From Pseudomonas putida (GTDB lineage: Bacteria; Pseudomonadota; Gammaproteobacteria; Pseudomonadales; Pseudomonadaceae), in NCBI RefSeq assembly GCF_001976065.1, contig NZ_MNAH01000001.1, positions 1,390,086 to 1,449,656 on the forward strand: a DNA stretch of 59,571 nt, read 5' to 3'. Position 1 is the first letter of the stretch. Every line of letters begins with the position of its first letter. This document shows, one piece after another, positions 43,804-51,286 of this stretch. The position numbers and the translations under genes are program-made. The notes under the pieces were generated by a model, which worked only from the letters and a program-made list of their open reading frames with translations, made no database searches and was not told the DNA's origin.

Positions 43804-44104
43804 AATGCCCGCTTGATTATCCGGTAAGGAAAAAATTGAAGGATAAGTGTCATATTACTGGCACGAAGTGATGGCATCCCGAGATATCCGTGGATATACA
43901 AGGCGACCTTGCGCTGTTGAACGAGTGTTCGGGCAATACGGAGTTACATATCGCCGTTATTTCTGTATAACGCGCCAGGTACGACTGCGTCTCACAACTT
44001 TCATGTGTCGGCCGTGCATTAGCGTGAGGGCTTTCGGGCCTTCGTTAAATGGAATTTATGCTCGCCACGGATACAAGGCGACGCGACTATTGAGGCCCTG
44101 TCTC

Positions 44105-46270
44105 ATGAGAACGTTGAAACTCATTGCCGTGCTGATTCTCCTGCCGCTTTTCCTTGGCTTGTTTGCTGTCTGGGAGTTACACCGCAGCACCGAGAGCATC
44201 AAGGAGTTCGCTGATATCAAGGCCGAACTGAGCGAGATGCATGTCGAAATCGAAGCGATGGTTGCCAAGCCGTTCTCACGCTCGGCCAAGGTCGATATCA
44301 ACGGCGAACGCATGGGTGTCCACGAGGCGTTATCGCGGGTTACCCAGGCCGAACACGAACTGACCATCGTGCAACCGGTGGCTGGCGTGATGAACAACCT
44401 GGCCAAGGGCGCCATCGCCCTCGGCCTGCTGGCCTCGCTGGTCGGCGTGCTGGGGCTGCTGGGTTTGCGTTGGGCCGGCGCCCGCGCGAGTCATTCCCGT
44501 GAACGATTGCTGCACACCTTCAGCCGGGTGAGCCGTCTGTTGCCGTACCTGCTGGTGGGGCACATCGTCGCCATGGGCGCAGCGGTGGCGGCCATCCTCG
44601 GTTTCGAAGGCCTGGGGCTGTGGCACATGGGGAACATGAGCACCGGTGAATTCAAGCTGATGCTCGTCGTGCTAATGCTGATGCTCGGTTTCCTGTATTC
44701 GATCTGGCAGATGGGCAAACAGCTGCCGGTCATGCTGCACATGTTCCAGTCCACGCCGATGAGCGTTCTCGGCCAAGTTGTCACACCGGAGCAGGCGCCT
44801 GCGCTGTGGGCCCGTGTTCGCGAGCTGGCGGATCAACTCGGTGCGCTGGCACCCGAGCACATAGTGTTGGGCATGACCGAAGGCTTTTACGTCACCTCCA
44901 GCGACGTCAACCTGCTGCCGTCAGGCACCGCGCTCAAGGGCCGCACCCTGCACGTGCCGATGCTGTACCTGGGCCTGCTCGATTCGGCGGAAACCGGCGC
45001 GGTCATCGGTCACGAACTGGCCCACTTCGCCGGTGCCGATACCGAGTACAGCCTGCGTTTCGTACCGATCTACGAGGGTATCGGCCGCAGTCTCGGCGTG
45101 ATTGCCGAAACCATGCTGCAAAGCGATGTGCTGCAACGCACGACGCTGTGGCCGGCGTTCATGCTCGGTGAGTATTTCATTGAGCGTTTCGATCACGCGG
45201 TGAACCATTGGAGTCGCGTGCGGGAGCTGGCGGCGGACGCGGCGGGCGCGAAGTTGACGGGGAATATCGCCATCGCGTCGGCGTTGGTGCGCATCGCTGC
45301 CATCGACCCCTTGTTGCAGCAGGGTGTATCGACCCATGTAGCCCGCGCGACCAACCCCAGCGCCGAACACGTGCGTACCGGCGATTTGCCTGGCAGCCTG
45401 GTGCAGGAGCTGGCCGTGCAGCCGCTGACCCTGCCCGAGGAGGAAATGGCAACCAGCCTGCCTCATCCGTCGGACACTCACCCCTCCAATCGCGAGCGGC
45501 TGGCGTCCCTGCAAGTCACGGTCGAAGAGGCCGTCAGCCGCGGCACCCGTCCGATCAACGCGGCACAAGCCTGCGCCGCGATGGATAACTACTTCGCCGA
45601 TCCCCAGGCATTGCGTGCGCGCATTACCGAGGACTTTCTCGGCCATTACGTGGAGCAGGATGCGGCGATTGTGCAGGAGTTGCGTAGCCATGCCGGCAAT
45701 GCCACGGAGGAAGTCCGACTGCATGAAGGCGCACGATTGCGCGGGTGGATTACCTTGGGTTGCTTCTCGTTCTTCATGCTGTTGGGTCTGGGCCTGCTGG
45801 TCTTGCCGTACCTTCTGCCGCAGGTTTTCGTGGACGCGAATTCCACAATGAAGTTGGTTGGCATTCTGCTCTTGATCTGCATGGCGTTCCTGCTGCCGCT
45901 CTCCTTGCGCATGCTCACGCGGGCGAACAAGACCGCGTTGTTGCTGACGCCCGAGCACTTCGTTTTCGCCAACTTCAAGGCGCCATTGCCGATACAGCAT
46001 GTCGCCGATTTTGGTCTGCAAGTGGGCCAAGGGGTGCACTTGAATCTATTGCTGGAAGACGACGCCCCGATGCCTGAGTTGGCCTCGCGTTCGTTCTTTT
46101 CGCCGGATGCGAAACTCAACAGGAAAAAGCGCTGGGTCCAGCTGCACTTGCTGCAAATCTGCCGCGACGACAAAAAACTCAAGGACCAGGAGTTGGCGGA
46201 CCTGATTGGCACCTACCTGAATGCAGGCACTGCACGGCACTTGCTGCAGCAGCGATTCGAGCAGGCCTGA
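44105..46270 (+). CDS. M48 family membrane metalloprotease
   Basis: A 721-residue membrane protein. The zinc motif GHELAH has HExxH at residues 303-307, with a downstream acidic ligand expected in ELAADAAG. Membrane segments lie near residues 5-23, 103-123, 148-168, 184-203 and, C-terminally, 645-690, so it is an integral inner-membrane protease with a cytosolic catalytic domain, as in HtpX/Ste24 relatives. The open frame extends upstream to 43847, but ATG 44105 starts the membrane helix. It lies next to, and is divergent from, the T6SS operon; a fragment of its 3' end recurs at 48565. Confidence 0.85.
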   Translation: MRTLKLIAVLILLPLFLGLFAVWELHRSTESIKEFADIKAELSEMHVEIEAMVAKPFSRSAKVDINGERMGVHEALSRVTQAEHELTIVQPVAGVMNNLAKGAIALGLLASLVGVLGLLGLRWAGARASHSRERLLHTFSRVSRLLPYLLVGHIVAMGAAVAAILGFEGLGLWHMGNMSTGEFKLMLVVLMLMLGFLYSIWQMGKQLPVMLHMFQSTPMSVLGQVVTPEQAPALWARVRELADQLGALAPEHIVLGMTEGFYVTSSDVNLLPSGTALKGRTLHVPMLYLGLLDSAETGAVIGHELAHFAGADTEYSLRFVPIYEGIGRSLGVIAETMLQSDVLQRTTLWPAFMLGEYFIERFDHAVNHWSRVRELAADAAGAKLTGNIAIASALVRIAAIDPLLQQGVSTHVARATNPSAEHVRTGDLPGSLVQELAVQPLTLPEEEMATSLPHPSDTHPSNRERLASLQVTVEEAVSRGTRPINAAQACAAMDNYFADPQALRARITEDFLGHYVEQDAAIVQELRSHAGNATEEVRLHEGARLRGWITLGCFSFFMLLGLGLLVLPYLLPQVFVDANSTMKLVGILLLICMAFLLPLSLRMLTRANKTALLLTPEHFVFANFKAPLPIQHVADFGLQVGQGVHLNLLLEDDAPMPELASRSFFSPDAKLNRKKRWVQLHLLQICRDDKKLKDQELADLIGTYLNAGTARHLLQQRFEQA

Positions 46271-46305
46271 AGGCTTTCAGCATTGGCAAACGTGGGGCGC
46301 CGGGT

Positions 46306-46470
46306 TCAAAGGCTCCCTGCGCAAAGCTGATGGAGGTCTGATAGCAGCCTTTGCAGTTCGTTGTTTTCGTCCAGCAAGGGTGTTGCGTTTTCATACAGGA
46401 CAACGTCGTTGATCGAGCCCATGCCAACGCGTACGCCGTATCCTGGGGCAGCGCACGCCCGCCTTTCTGT
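46306..46470 (-). pseudogene. Decayed DUF6966-like gene copy
   Basis: On the reverse strand the translation reads LPQDTAYAL, then after a frameshift and loss of about eight residues GMGSINDVVLYENATPLLDE followed by NNELQRLLSDLHQLC. This matches the intact protein at 48744-49022 (LPQDTAYALSRLMSLYGGMG, then SINDVVLYEDATPLL). The 5' part is not recognisable. It follows the intact M48 gene in the same convergent arrangement as the second copy. Confidence 0.75.
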
Positions 46471-46540
46471 TCAGGGCCAGGGAAGTGGTCGGCGATGTTG
46501 AGGGCACGGATATGGATGGTTTCATGAGGTTCTTTTTTGA

Positions 46541-47068
46541 ATGAGCGACTCGGGCCAGATCAACGACCATTTTCAGCGAGATATTCAGGTAGCGTGCAAG
46601 AGGGCTATCGAGCAATTTCGCCAAGCGCACCCCACTGCCGATGTCTGTGGGTTTGCGCTGTACTCAGACGCTGATGCGCGGACTCTGGTGCCGTCGTTCA
46701 ACACGGCTGATCACTTGGCGCGCGTGCAGGCTGAAGAACCTGCTGAGCAGGCGTATTTCAAATGGTCACCCGCTGAATGGAGCCACGAAACCTTCGGTGG
46801 CGATCACTTCAACGTCCTGTCGAGCCTGTTGTGGGACTTGGCTGATTCGATTCCCGATGAAGATTTTGAACGTCACCGCGCACTCGTCTTCGAACACTGT
46901 GTTGCGGCCTTGAGGTCGCTGACGACGTGCACGTTTGAGAACGCTATTTATGTATTCGCAGTCTCTGACTCTCAAAGCGTGCCGGAAGAAATCGCCTGGA
47001 TTACGCAACTCAATACCCCCGAGCAAGCCCTCGAATTCAAGACATGGTTAGAGCAGGTCGAGCAATGA
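46541..47068 (+). CDS. DUF4303 domain protein
   Basis: A 175-residue soluble protein resembling DUF4303: CGFALYSDADARTLVPSFNT, then YFKWSPAEWSHE and VFEHCVAALRSL. This family is frequent in contact-dependent and T6SS toxin-immunity neighbourhoods, but no function is proven. GAGG about 12 bases upstream is the only ribosome binding site. It is part of an accessory array with no adjacent toxin on this strand, so it may be an orphan immunity gene. Confidence 0.7.
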   Translation: MSDSGQINDHFQRDIQVACKRAIEQFRQAHPTADVCGFALYSDADARTLVPSFNTADHLARVQAEEPAEQAYFKWSPAEWSHETFGGDHFNVLSSLLWDLADSIPDEDFERHRALVFEHCVAALRSLTTCTFENAIYVFAVSDSQSVPEEIAWITQLNTPEQALEFKTWLEQVEQ

Positions 47069-47096
47069 AAGGCATGCACTTAACAAGGATGCGTAC

Positions 47097-47639
47097 ATGA
47101 CACTGCCCCACTTTATTTATCATCCCGATCCCGTCGGTAGCGGTTCGGTGCAAGCCTCTTACGCCACTTGCGTGAGCTGCAATCAGGCGCGAGGCTACAT
47201 TTATGTGGGCCCGGTATACGCCATTGATGAATACGAAAACTGCATCTGCCCTTGGTGCATTGCCGACGGGAGTGCGCACCAGCGCCTGGGCGCGACGTTT
47301 GTCGATGACGAGAGTATCGGCCTGGACGGCGAAGACACGCTGAGCGAGGCGCAGATCGCCGAAGTCAGCCAGCGCACGCCTGGTTTTAATGGCTGGCAGC
47401 AAGAGTGCTGGCTGACTCACTGCGACGACGCAGCCGAGTTTGTCGGTAAGGCCGGCCATGCAGAGTTGCTTGAACTGGGCCCAGCGGCCATCGCCGCCGT
47501 TCAGGACTCAACAGGATTGGAGGACGGCCCGCAGTGGCGAGCGTTCTTCAATGCCCTGGATAAGGATCATGGGCCTACCGCCTACCTGTTCAAATGTCGC
47601 CACTGCGCCACGCTGGGCGCTTACCAAGACAGCCATTGA
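47097..47639 (+). CDS. CbrC / UPF0167 family protein
   Basis: A 180-residue protein with the CbrC pattern: two Cys pairs, CVSCNQARGYIYVGPVYAID and CICPWCIADGSAHQRLGA, then TPGFNGWQQECWLTHC and a terminal FKCRHCATLGAY. The paired cysteines probably bind zinc. E. coli CbrC is linked to colicin E2 tolerance, and the family appears among predicted toxin-immunity proteins. It lies 28 bases after DUF4303, probably the same operon. Confidence 0.85.
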   Translation: MTLPHFIYHPDPVGSGSVQASYATCVSCNQARGYIYVGPVYAIDEYENCICPWCIADGSAHQRLGATFVDDESIGLDGEDTLSEAQIAEVSQRTPGFNGWQQECWLTHCDDAAEFVGKAGHAELLELGPAAIAAVQDSTGLEDGPQWRAFFNALDKDHGPTAYLFKCRHCATLGAYQDSH

Positions 47640-47685
47640 TACCCAAAGTGCTCAATCCGAGGCTCCCCACAAGGAAGAATCTCTG

Positions 47686-47964
47686 ATGACCGACGATCAC
47701 ACCCCCGACTTCACCAAAGTCCCCACCGGCATGCTGCCGTTCCCACCTGTTGAAGACGTGTTTGTCGCCGATCAACTGGAACTGGCCAACCATCTGCACC
47801 CTTTGTTCAGCTTAGATATCAGCACCGTAAACCCCGAGTGGTCGGGCGTGCTGCACATGCTCAGCCCGTTGGAACCGTACGAGGGCTTTGTCGGCGAGCT
47901 GAACGAGCGGGACGGGTGCCATGGCTACCATTACCGGACGGCCGGCGCAAACAGAGCCGATTGA
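47686..47964 (+). CDS. Hypothetical protein, possibly C-terminally truncated
   Basis: A 92-residue acidic protein, beginning MTDDHTPDFTKVPTGMLPFP. GGAAG eight bases before the ATG supports translation. No family is recognised. The last residues (HYRTAGANRAD) look like random tail sequence, so a frameshift or truncation is possible. It follows cbrC-like by 46 bases, in the same orientation. Confidence 0.5.
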   Translation: MTDDHTPDFTKVPTGMLPFPPVEDVFVADQLELANHLHPLFSLDISTVNPEWSGVLHMLSPLEPYEGFVGELNERDGCHGYHYRTAGANRAD

Positions 47965-48003
47965 AGGCTTGGTGCTATTCACCTTCGATTACAGTTGAAT
48001 CCC

Positions 48004-48477
48004 ATGAACAAGACCGAACTGCAAACTCTTGTAGTCAGGGTTAAAAAGTATCTCTTGATTATCTTTTTGCTCTGCCTTGCAGGCGTTTTCATCTATGCGT
48101 ACCTGCAGAAACCGGAATTTCCTTCCGAGGTAGTCCTGAAGCAAGACTTCATTCCGGGGCAGTCGATCTACATCGTTCAAGATGCCAGGGATCCAGATGA
48201 GCCCAAAAACCTGAGGTTCTACGTCAACAATGGCGACGGCAGGAATAATGAGACGATGAAGGTGCTCCTCGGCAAGACCCCGGCCTTCCTGGTCTCGGAC
48301 ACTGACTTGAAGGACGTGGTAATCCAGCGTGTCTCCAACGGCCTGCACATCAAGCTCAAAGGCGCAGTCTCGAATTACCAGAGCAACCTTTACCTTGAAG
48401 ACGGCGACACTTACACCACCTACCGTGTAAGCCTTGAGCAAGTCGAAACGCGACCGCCCTTGCCGAGCGGTCGGTAA
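48004..48477 (+). CDS. Single-pass membrane hypothetical protein
   Basis: A 157-residue protein with one N-terminal membrane helix (KYLLIIFLLCLAGVFIYAYL, about residues 15-34) and a beta-rich remainder (FPSEVVLKQDFIPGQSIYIV). The topology suggests an inner-membrane anchor with a periplasmic domain. A TTG nine bases upstream is an alternative start. The ribosome binding site is weak. No family is recognised; the setting among immunity-like genes would suit a periplasmic immunity protein. Confidence 0.55.
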   Translation: MNKTELQTLVVRVKKYLLIIFLLCLAGVFIYAYLQKPEFPSEVVLKQDFIPGQSIYIVQDARDPDEPKNLRFYVNNGDGRNNETMKVLLGKTPAFLVSDTDLKDVVIQRVSNGLHIKLKGAVSNYQSNLYLEDGDTYTTYRVSLEQVETRPPLPSGR

Positions 48478-48479
48478 GC

Positions 48480-48560
48480 TTATTTCAGCAAGGCAACCAC
48501 TGCGCAGACAACCGCAATCACCAGCGCCGGCCACTGCATCGGCAAATCGATGATACTGGT
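48480..48560 (-). pseudogene. C-terminal remnant of a membrane protein
   Basis: Reverse-strand sequence encodes MQWPALVIAVVCAVVALLK followed by a stop at 48480, a membrane-helix end without the rest of a gene. It abuts the M48 fragment, so the 5' part was probably lost when that fragment was joined. Confidence 0.4.
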
Positions 48561-48564
48561 TGCT

Positions 48565-48727
48565 GGCGGAGGGGCTGGTCGTATTGATGGCGTGCCTGCT
48601 GCCATTCTCGTTGCGCATGCTCAAGCGGGCGAACAAGACGGCGTTGTTGCGGATGCCCGAGCACTTGGTATCTGCGAACCTAAAGGCGCCATTGCCGATC
48701 CGGCACATCGCCGATTTTGGCCTGCAA
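48565..48727 (+). pseudogene. Fragment of the M48 protease gene
   Basis: The translation LLPFSLRMLKRANKTALLRM and then PLPIRHIADFGLQ matches the C-terminal region of the M48 protein (LLPLSLRMLTRANKTALLLT, then PLPIQHVADFGLQ), corresponding to about 45870-46021. It then jumps to sequence equivalent to that downstream of the M48 stop (about 46285). The fragment lacks the protease domain. Confidence 0.8.
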
Positions 48728-48743
48728 GCGTGGGGTGCGAAGT

Positions 48744-49022
48744 TCAATGGCACCGTGCGCAGAGCTGATGGAGGTCTGATAGCAGCGTCTGAAGTTCGTT
48801 ATTTTCGGCCAGCAAGGGCGTTGCGTCTTCATACAGAACAACGTCGTTGATCGAGCCCATGCCGCCGTACAGCGACATCAATCGAGACAACGCGTACGCC
48901 GTATCCTGAGGCAGCGCAAGGCTGCACTCCTCAAGTCTGTCGGCCCATTGCGGGTGACCGAATCTCCTCAGTAGTTCTGCTGTTCGGGCAAGGTTCGAGG
49001 AGATCTTGCAGATGTCTTTCAT
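48744..49022 (-). CDS. DUF6966-like small protein
   Basis: A 92-residue helical protein: MKDICKISSNLARTAELLRR, then LPQDTAYALSRLMSLYGGMG and a C-terminal NNELQTLLSDLHQLC. I recall this as a DUF6966-type family common in Pseudomonas; function is unknown. AGGA precedes ATG 49022 by nine bases. It is the intact counterpart of the decayed copy at 46306. Confidence 0.65.
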   Translation of the reverse strand: MKDICKISSNLARTAELLRRFGHPQWADRLEECSLALPQDTAYALSRLMSLYGGMGSINDVVLYEDATPLLAENNELQTLLSDLHQLCARCH

Positions 49023-49041
49023 GGCGCCAGTCCTGAGCGAA

Positions 49042-49389
49042 TCATTTATCAAAGTTCACAACGCTGACGGAACCATTGTGCCAATCGACCGAGTAACTGA
49101 GGCCATTCCAGTTACTAACGATCAACGCCCCGTTTTTGTCGCACTGAAGACTCATGTATGGCTTGTCTGCTTGCGTGCCGTGGGGACTTTCCTGGATGAA
49201 CCAAACCACCTTTCCATGCCTCGATAGTGCAAGGATGTTTTTGTTGAAAATGACATTTGAAGGGGACTCGATCAGGACCGCGAGCCTGTCGTCATGCTGC
49301 AAGGCGACTTTGACCGGGTGAGGCAGGTGAATGGATTGATCTGCTATCCAAAGGGTGCCGTTGTCAACGTGGTACCAGGTTTCGGTCAT
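49042..49389 (-). CDS. Hypothetical protein, beta-rich
   Basis: A 115-residue protein with many short strands and Trp/Ser-rich turns (MTETWYHVDNGTLWIADQS, then WNGLSYSVDWHNGSVSVV). AGAGGTAACGTC precedes the ATG. No family is recognised. It is followed after 19 bases by the DUF6966-like gene, likely the same operon. The setting suggests an immunity or accessory role, without direct evidence. Confidence 0.6.
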   Translation of the reverse strand: MTETWYHVDNGTLWIADQSIHLPHPVKVALQHDDRLAVLIESPSNVIFNKNILALSRHGKVVWFIQESPHGTQADKPYMSLQCDKNGALIVSNWNGLSYSVDWHNGSVSVVNFDK

Positions 49390-49428
49390 GACGTTACCTC
49401 TAGTGTTATCCCTGAAGTCGCAGCAATT

Positions 49429-50337
49429 TCATGTGCGAGGAAGACTTTCCGGTGGCAACCCGTTAGGCAGCTGAATCTTCAGACCGCGTGAGATCTGAAT
49501 GCCTATGTAGAAGGCATCCCCCAGTACGCCAGCAAGTTCAGGATCGTCGGCTTCAAACTCTTTGCTGGCCCAAACGCCGATGGTCAATTGGTGCAACCGG
49601 GCTTTATCTTTTTCAACGCCCAGCAACACGTTCTTGATGAATTGCAACTGGATTAACGAGCTTGAATAAATCTGGAATTCTGGACAGCCGTTGTATCTCA
49701 GGGCGGTGATGGTGATCGCATTGTCAATGTAGTCGAGGGCAGTTGTCGGCGTTTTCAAGAGGCGGTCCCTCTCGGTACCAACGTCTTGATTGCTGCGCGA
49801 CGCCACGTATTGATCAAACATTCGGACCTGCTCTCCAATCCGGGCAGAGTCTCGATTGGAATCAACATGTTTTCTATAGGTAAGGAATTGTTCCGATTGT
49901 GGTCCATGGGCCAACAGCGAAACAATGGCCGCACATTGTATGAGCCAATAGATTTCGAACGAGGATTCGGTACCTCGACAATAACCAATATCTGTCCCCT
50001 TGCCGTACAAGTCACGAGCCAGTTGGCTGGCTTTATCGCGGTTTATCGTCGTCTCTGATGTCCATCCGGCCCGGTCATTTGCGATGACGAATACCCGATA
50101 ACGCTGCAACAGGAGGGCATCCACTAGCGTCAGGTCCGGGCAGGCAGGGGGCATCAACGGTACAAAAACCTCTGGCTCACGATTGCTCGGCAGCCACGAC
50201 AGGTTCCTTTCCACTCGGGAAGGTTGCTTGTCCACTTCGGTCAAGGTGGCTGCATCGACAACCTGCTCGGTGGGGGCGGGTGGAGGAGCGGGCTTTTGTC
50301 TGAAAAAGGTTTTCAAGCGCTTCAGTAGTTTTGACAT
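49429..50337 (-). CDS. Hypothetical protein
   Basis: A 302-residue cytosolic-looking protein: a basic and proline-rich N-terminus (LKTFFRQKPAPPPAPTEQ), then a mixed domain with CPDLTLVDALLLQRYRVFV, YWLIQCAAIVSLLAHGPQSE and ALRYNGCPEFQIYSSSLIQL. The helical central part resembles DUF1266-type proteins only loosely. No catalytic motif is identified. Lower GC than the T6SS core suggests accessory origin. Confidence 0.6.
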   Translation of the reverse strand: MSKLLKRLKTFFRQKPAPPPAPTEQVVDAATLTEVDKQPSRVERNLSWLPSNREPEVFVPLMPPACPDLTLVDALLLQRYRVFVIANDRAGWTSETTINRDKASQLARDLYGKGTDIGYCRGTESSFEIYWLIQCAAIVSLLAHGPQSEQFLTYRKHVDSNRDSARIGEQVRMFDQYVASRSNQDVGTERDRLLKTPTTALDYIDNAITITALRYNGCPEFQIYSSSLIQLQFIKNVLLGVEKDKARLHQLTIGVWASKEFEADDPELAGVLGDAFYIGIQISRGLKIQLPNGLPPESLPRT

Positions 50338-50405
50338 GGAGGTAGCCGTTCAAGGATTTTGATTTCGAGGACAGCGGTCCATTGGTCCGGAGTGACGAGC
50401 TTGCC

Positions 50406-50669
50406 TTAGATAGCCGTTCCTCTATTGGCCCCCGGCTGCACAATCAGCAGGTCATCCAGCTCTCTGCGGCGACAGCTCATGGCAAACGCCAGGGCCGTAT
50501 CAAAATCCGTTTGGAAGAGATCGAAGTTTGCCCGGTCAATTTGGTAATACTCCTCGTAGTCGACCATGCCGTTGCTGACTGGAATCGACAGGTAAAGGCG
50601 ACCTGTAGTCTCCTCGACGCCTAAGGCAAACATATGTTCACGGCTTTTGAAAACGTCACTGAATTTCAT
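50406..50669 (-). CDS. Small hypothetical protein
   Basis: An 87-residue protein, MKFSDVFKSREHMFALGVEE with YLSIPVSNGMVDYEEYYQID and a C-terminal DDLLIVQPGANRGTAI. AAGGACACG precedes the ATG. The sequence recalls small proteins found near Pseudomonas polymorphic toxins, but I cannot name the family. It overlaps the stop of the preceding gene by 14 bases. Confidence 0.6.
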   Translation of the reverse strand: MKFSDVFKSREHMFALGVEETTGRLYLSIPVSNGMVDYEEYYQIDRANFDLFQTDFDTALAFAMSCRRRELDDLLIVQPGANRGTAI

Positions 50670-50886
50670 CGTGTCCTTGATCTGGTGGTTGGCGGTTTTT
50701 ATCTTCGCGCATTCTGGATTTAATGAGTTTGTACGATGACCAGTCGCGACCACCAATCAGCTCAATGTAAAAGTTCGCGTAAGCGCCGTTCAGATCACCC
50801 AGCATTCTCAGATTTGTTTCGTCGAAAAGGCGGTGGCCAGGAATAATGTCTTCGTTGGCGAAACGCTCGCCTTTCTGAATAGCCAT
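50656..50886 (-). CDS. Shortened paralogue of the candidate immunity protein
   Basis: A 76-residue protein whose centre (IPGHRLFDETNLRMLGDLNG, then FYIELIGG) parallels the C-terminal half of the 109-residue protein next to it (IPGRYLFTEEGLQQYAELEH, then FKIELIGG). The N-terminal 50 residues of that protein have no counterpart. A good ribosome binding site (AAGGA) precedes the ATG, so it may be translated and functional as a compact variant. Confidence 0.65.
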   Translation of the reverse strand: MAIQKGERFANEDIIPGHRLFDETNLRMLGDLNGAYANFYIELIGGRDWSSYKLIKSRMREDKNRQPPDQGHDEIQ

Positions 50887-50948
50887 TCAATCCTTACCGC
50901 GTTGCAGTACGCCTTGCTTGAGTCAAGGGGCTACGGCATTTTATGTGC

Positions 50949-51278
50949 TTATGTAGGTTTCGGATTACTGTTCTTCTTTTCTTCCATCTGGGCTTTCAGT
51001 CGACGTAGCGTCGGGGATTCTCCTCCGATCAGTTCGATTTTAAACTCCGCCAAAGCGTGCTCAAGCTCTGCATATTGCTGCAACCCCTCCTCAGTGAACA
51101 GATAGCGTCCAGGGATATCCCGCCATTCCATAGGTGTGCGGATTTGACCACGCTCGGCCAAATCCATCAGAGGGGCCAGTTCTAGATCCAATTTAGCTGC
51201 AGCAGGGTCTTTTGCCTTTAATGCATCGATGGCTGCCCGTAGCTTCAGGGTCTTTTCTTTAAGTTTTTCGATATCCAT
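50949..51278 (-). CDS. Candidate immunity protein for the upstream effector
   Basis: A 109-residue acidic, helical protein without signal peptide: MDIEKLKEKTLKLRAAIDAL, then IPGRYLFTEEGLQQYAELEH and FKIELIGGESPTLRRL. It starts eight bases after the stop of the large toxin-like gene, probably translated by coupling because no clear Shine-Dalgarno is seen. Size, acidity and position fit a cytosolic immunity protein. A shortened relative follows directly. Confidence 0.65.
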   Translation of the reverse strand: MDIEKLKEKTLKLRAAIDALKAKDPAAAKLDLELAPLMDLAERGQIRTPMEWRDIPGRYLFTEEGLQQYAELEHALAEFKIELIGGESPTLRRLKAQMEEKKNSNPKPT

Positions 51279-51286
51279 AGGAGGCT

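Noticed and set aside
43859..43876. Possible sigma-54 promoter TGGCAC...GGCA
   Set aside because: GG to GC spacing is 12, not 10 bases, and the TTGC box is missing.
43847..44104. N-terminal extension of the M48 protein by 86 residues
   Set aside because: Composition unlike protein (Arg/Cys/Tyr-rich); the membrane helix typical of the family starts at ATG 44105.
47989..48753. 254-residue reverse frame
   Set aside because: Spans the M48 fragment and the membrane protein gene on the opposite strand; continuity is accidental.
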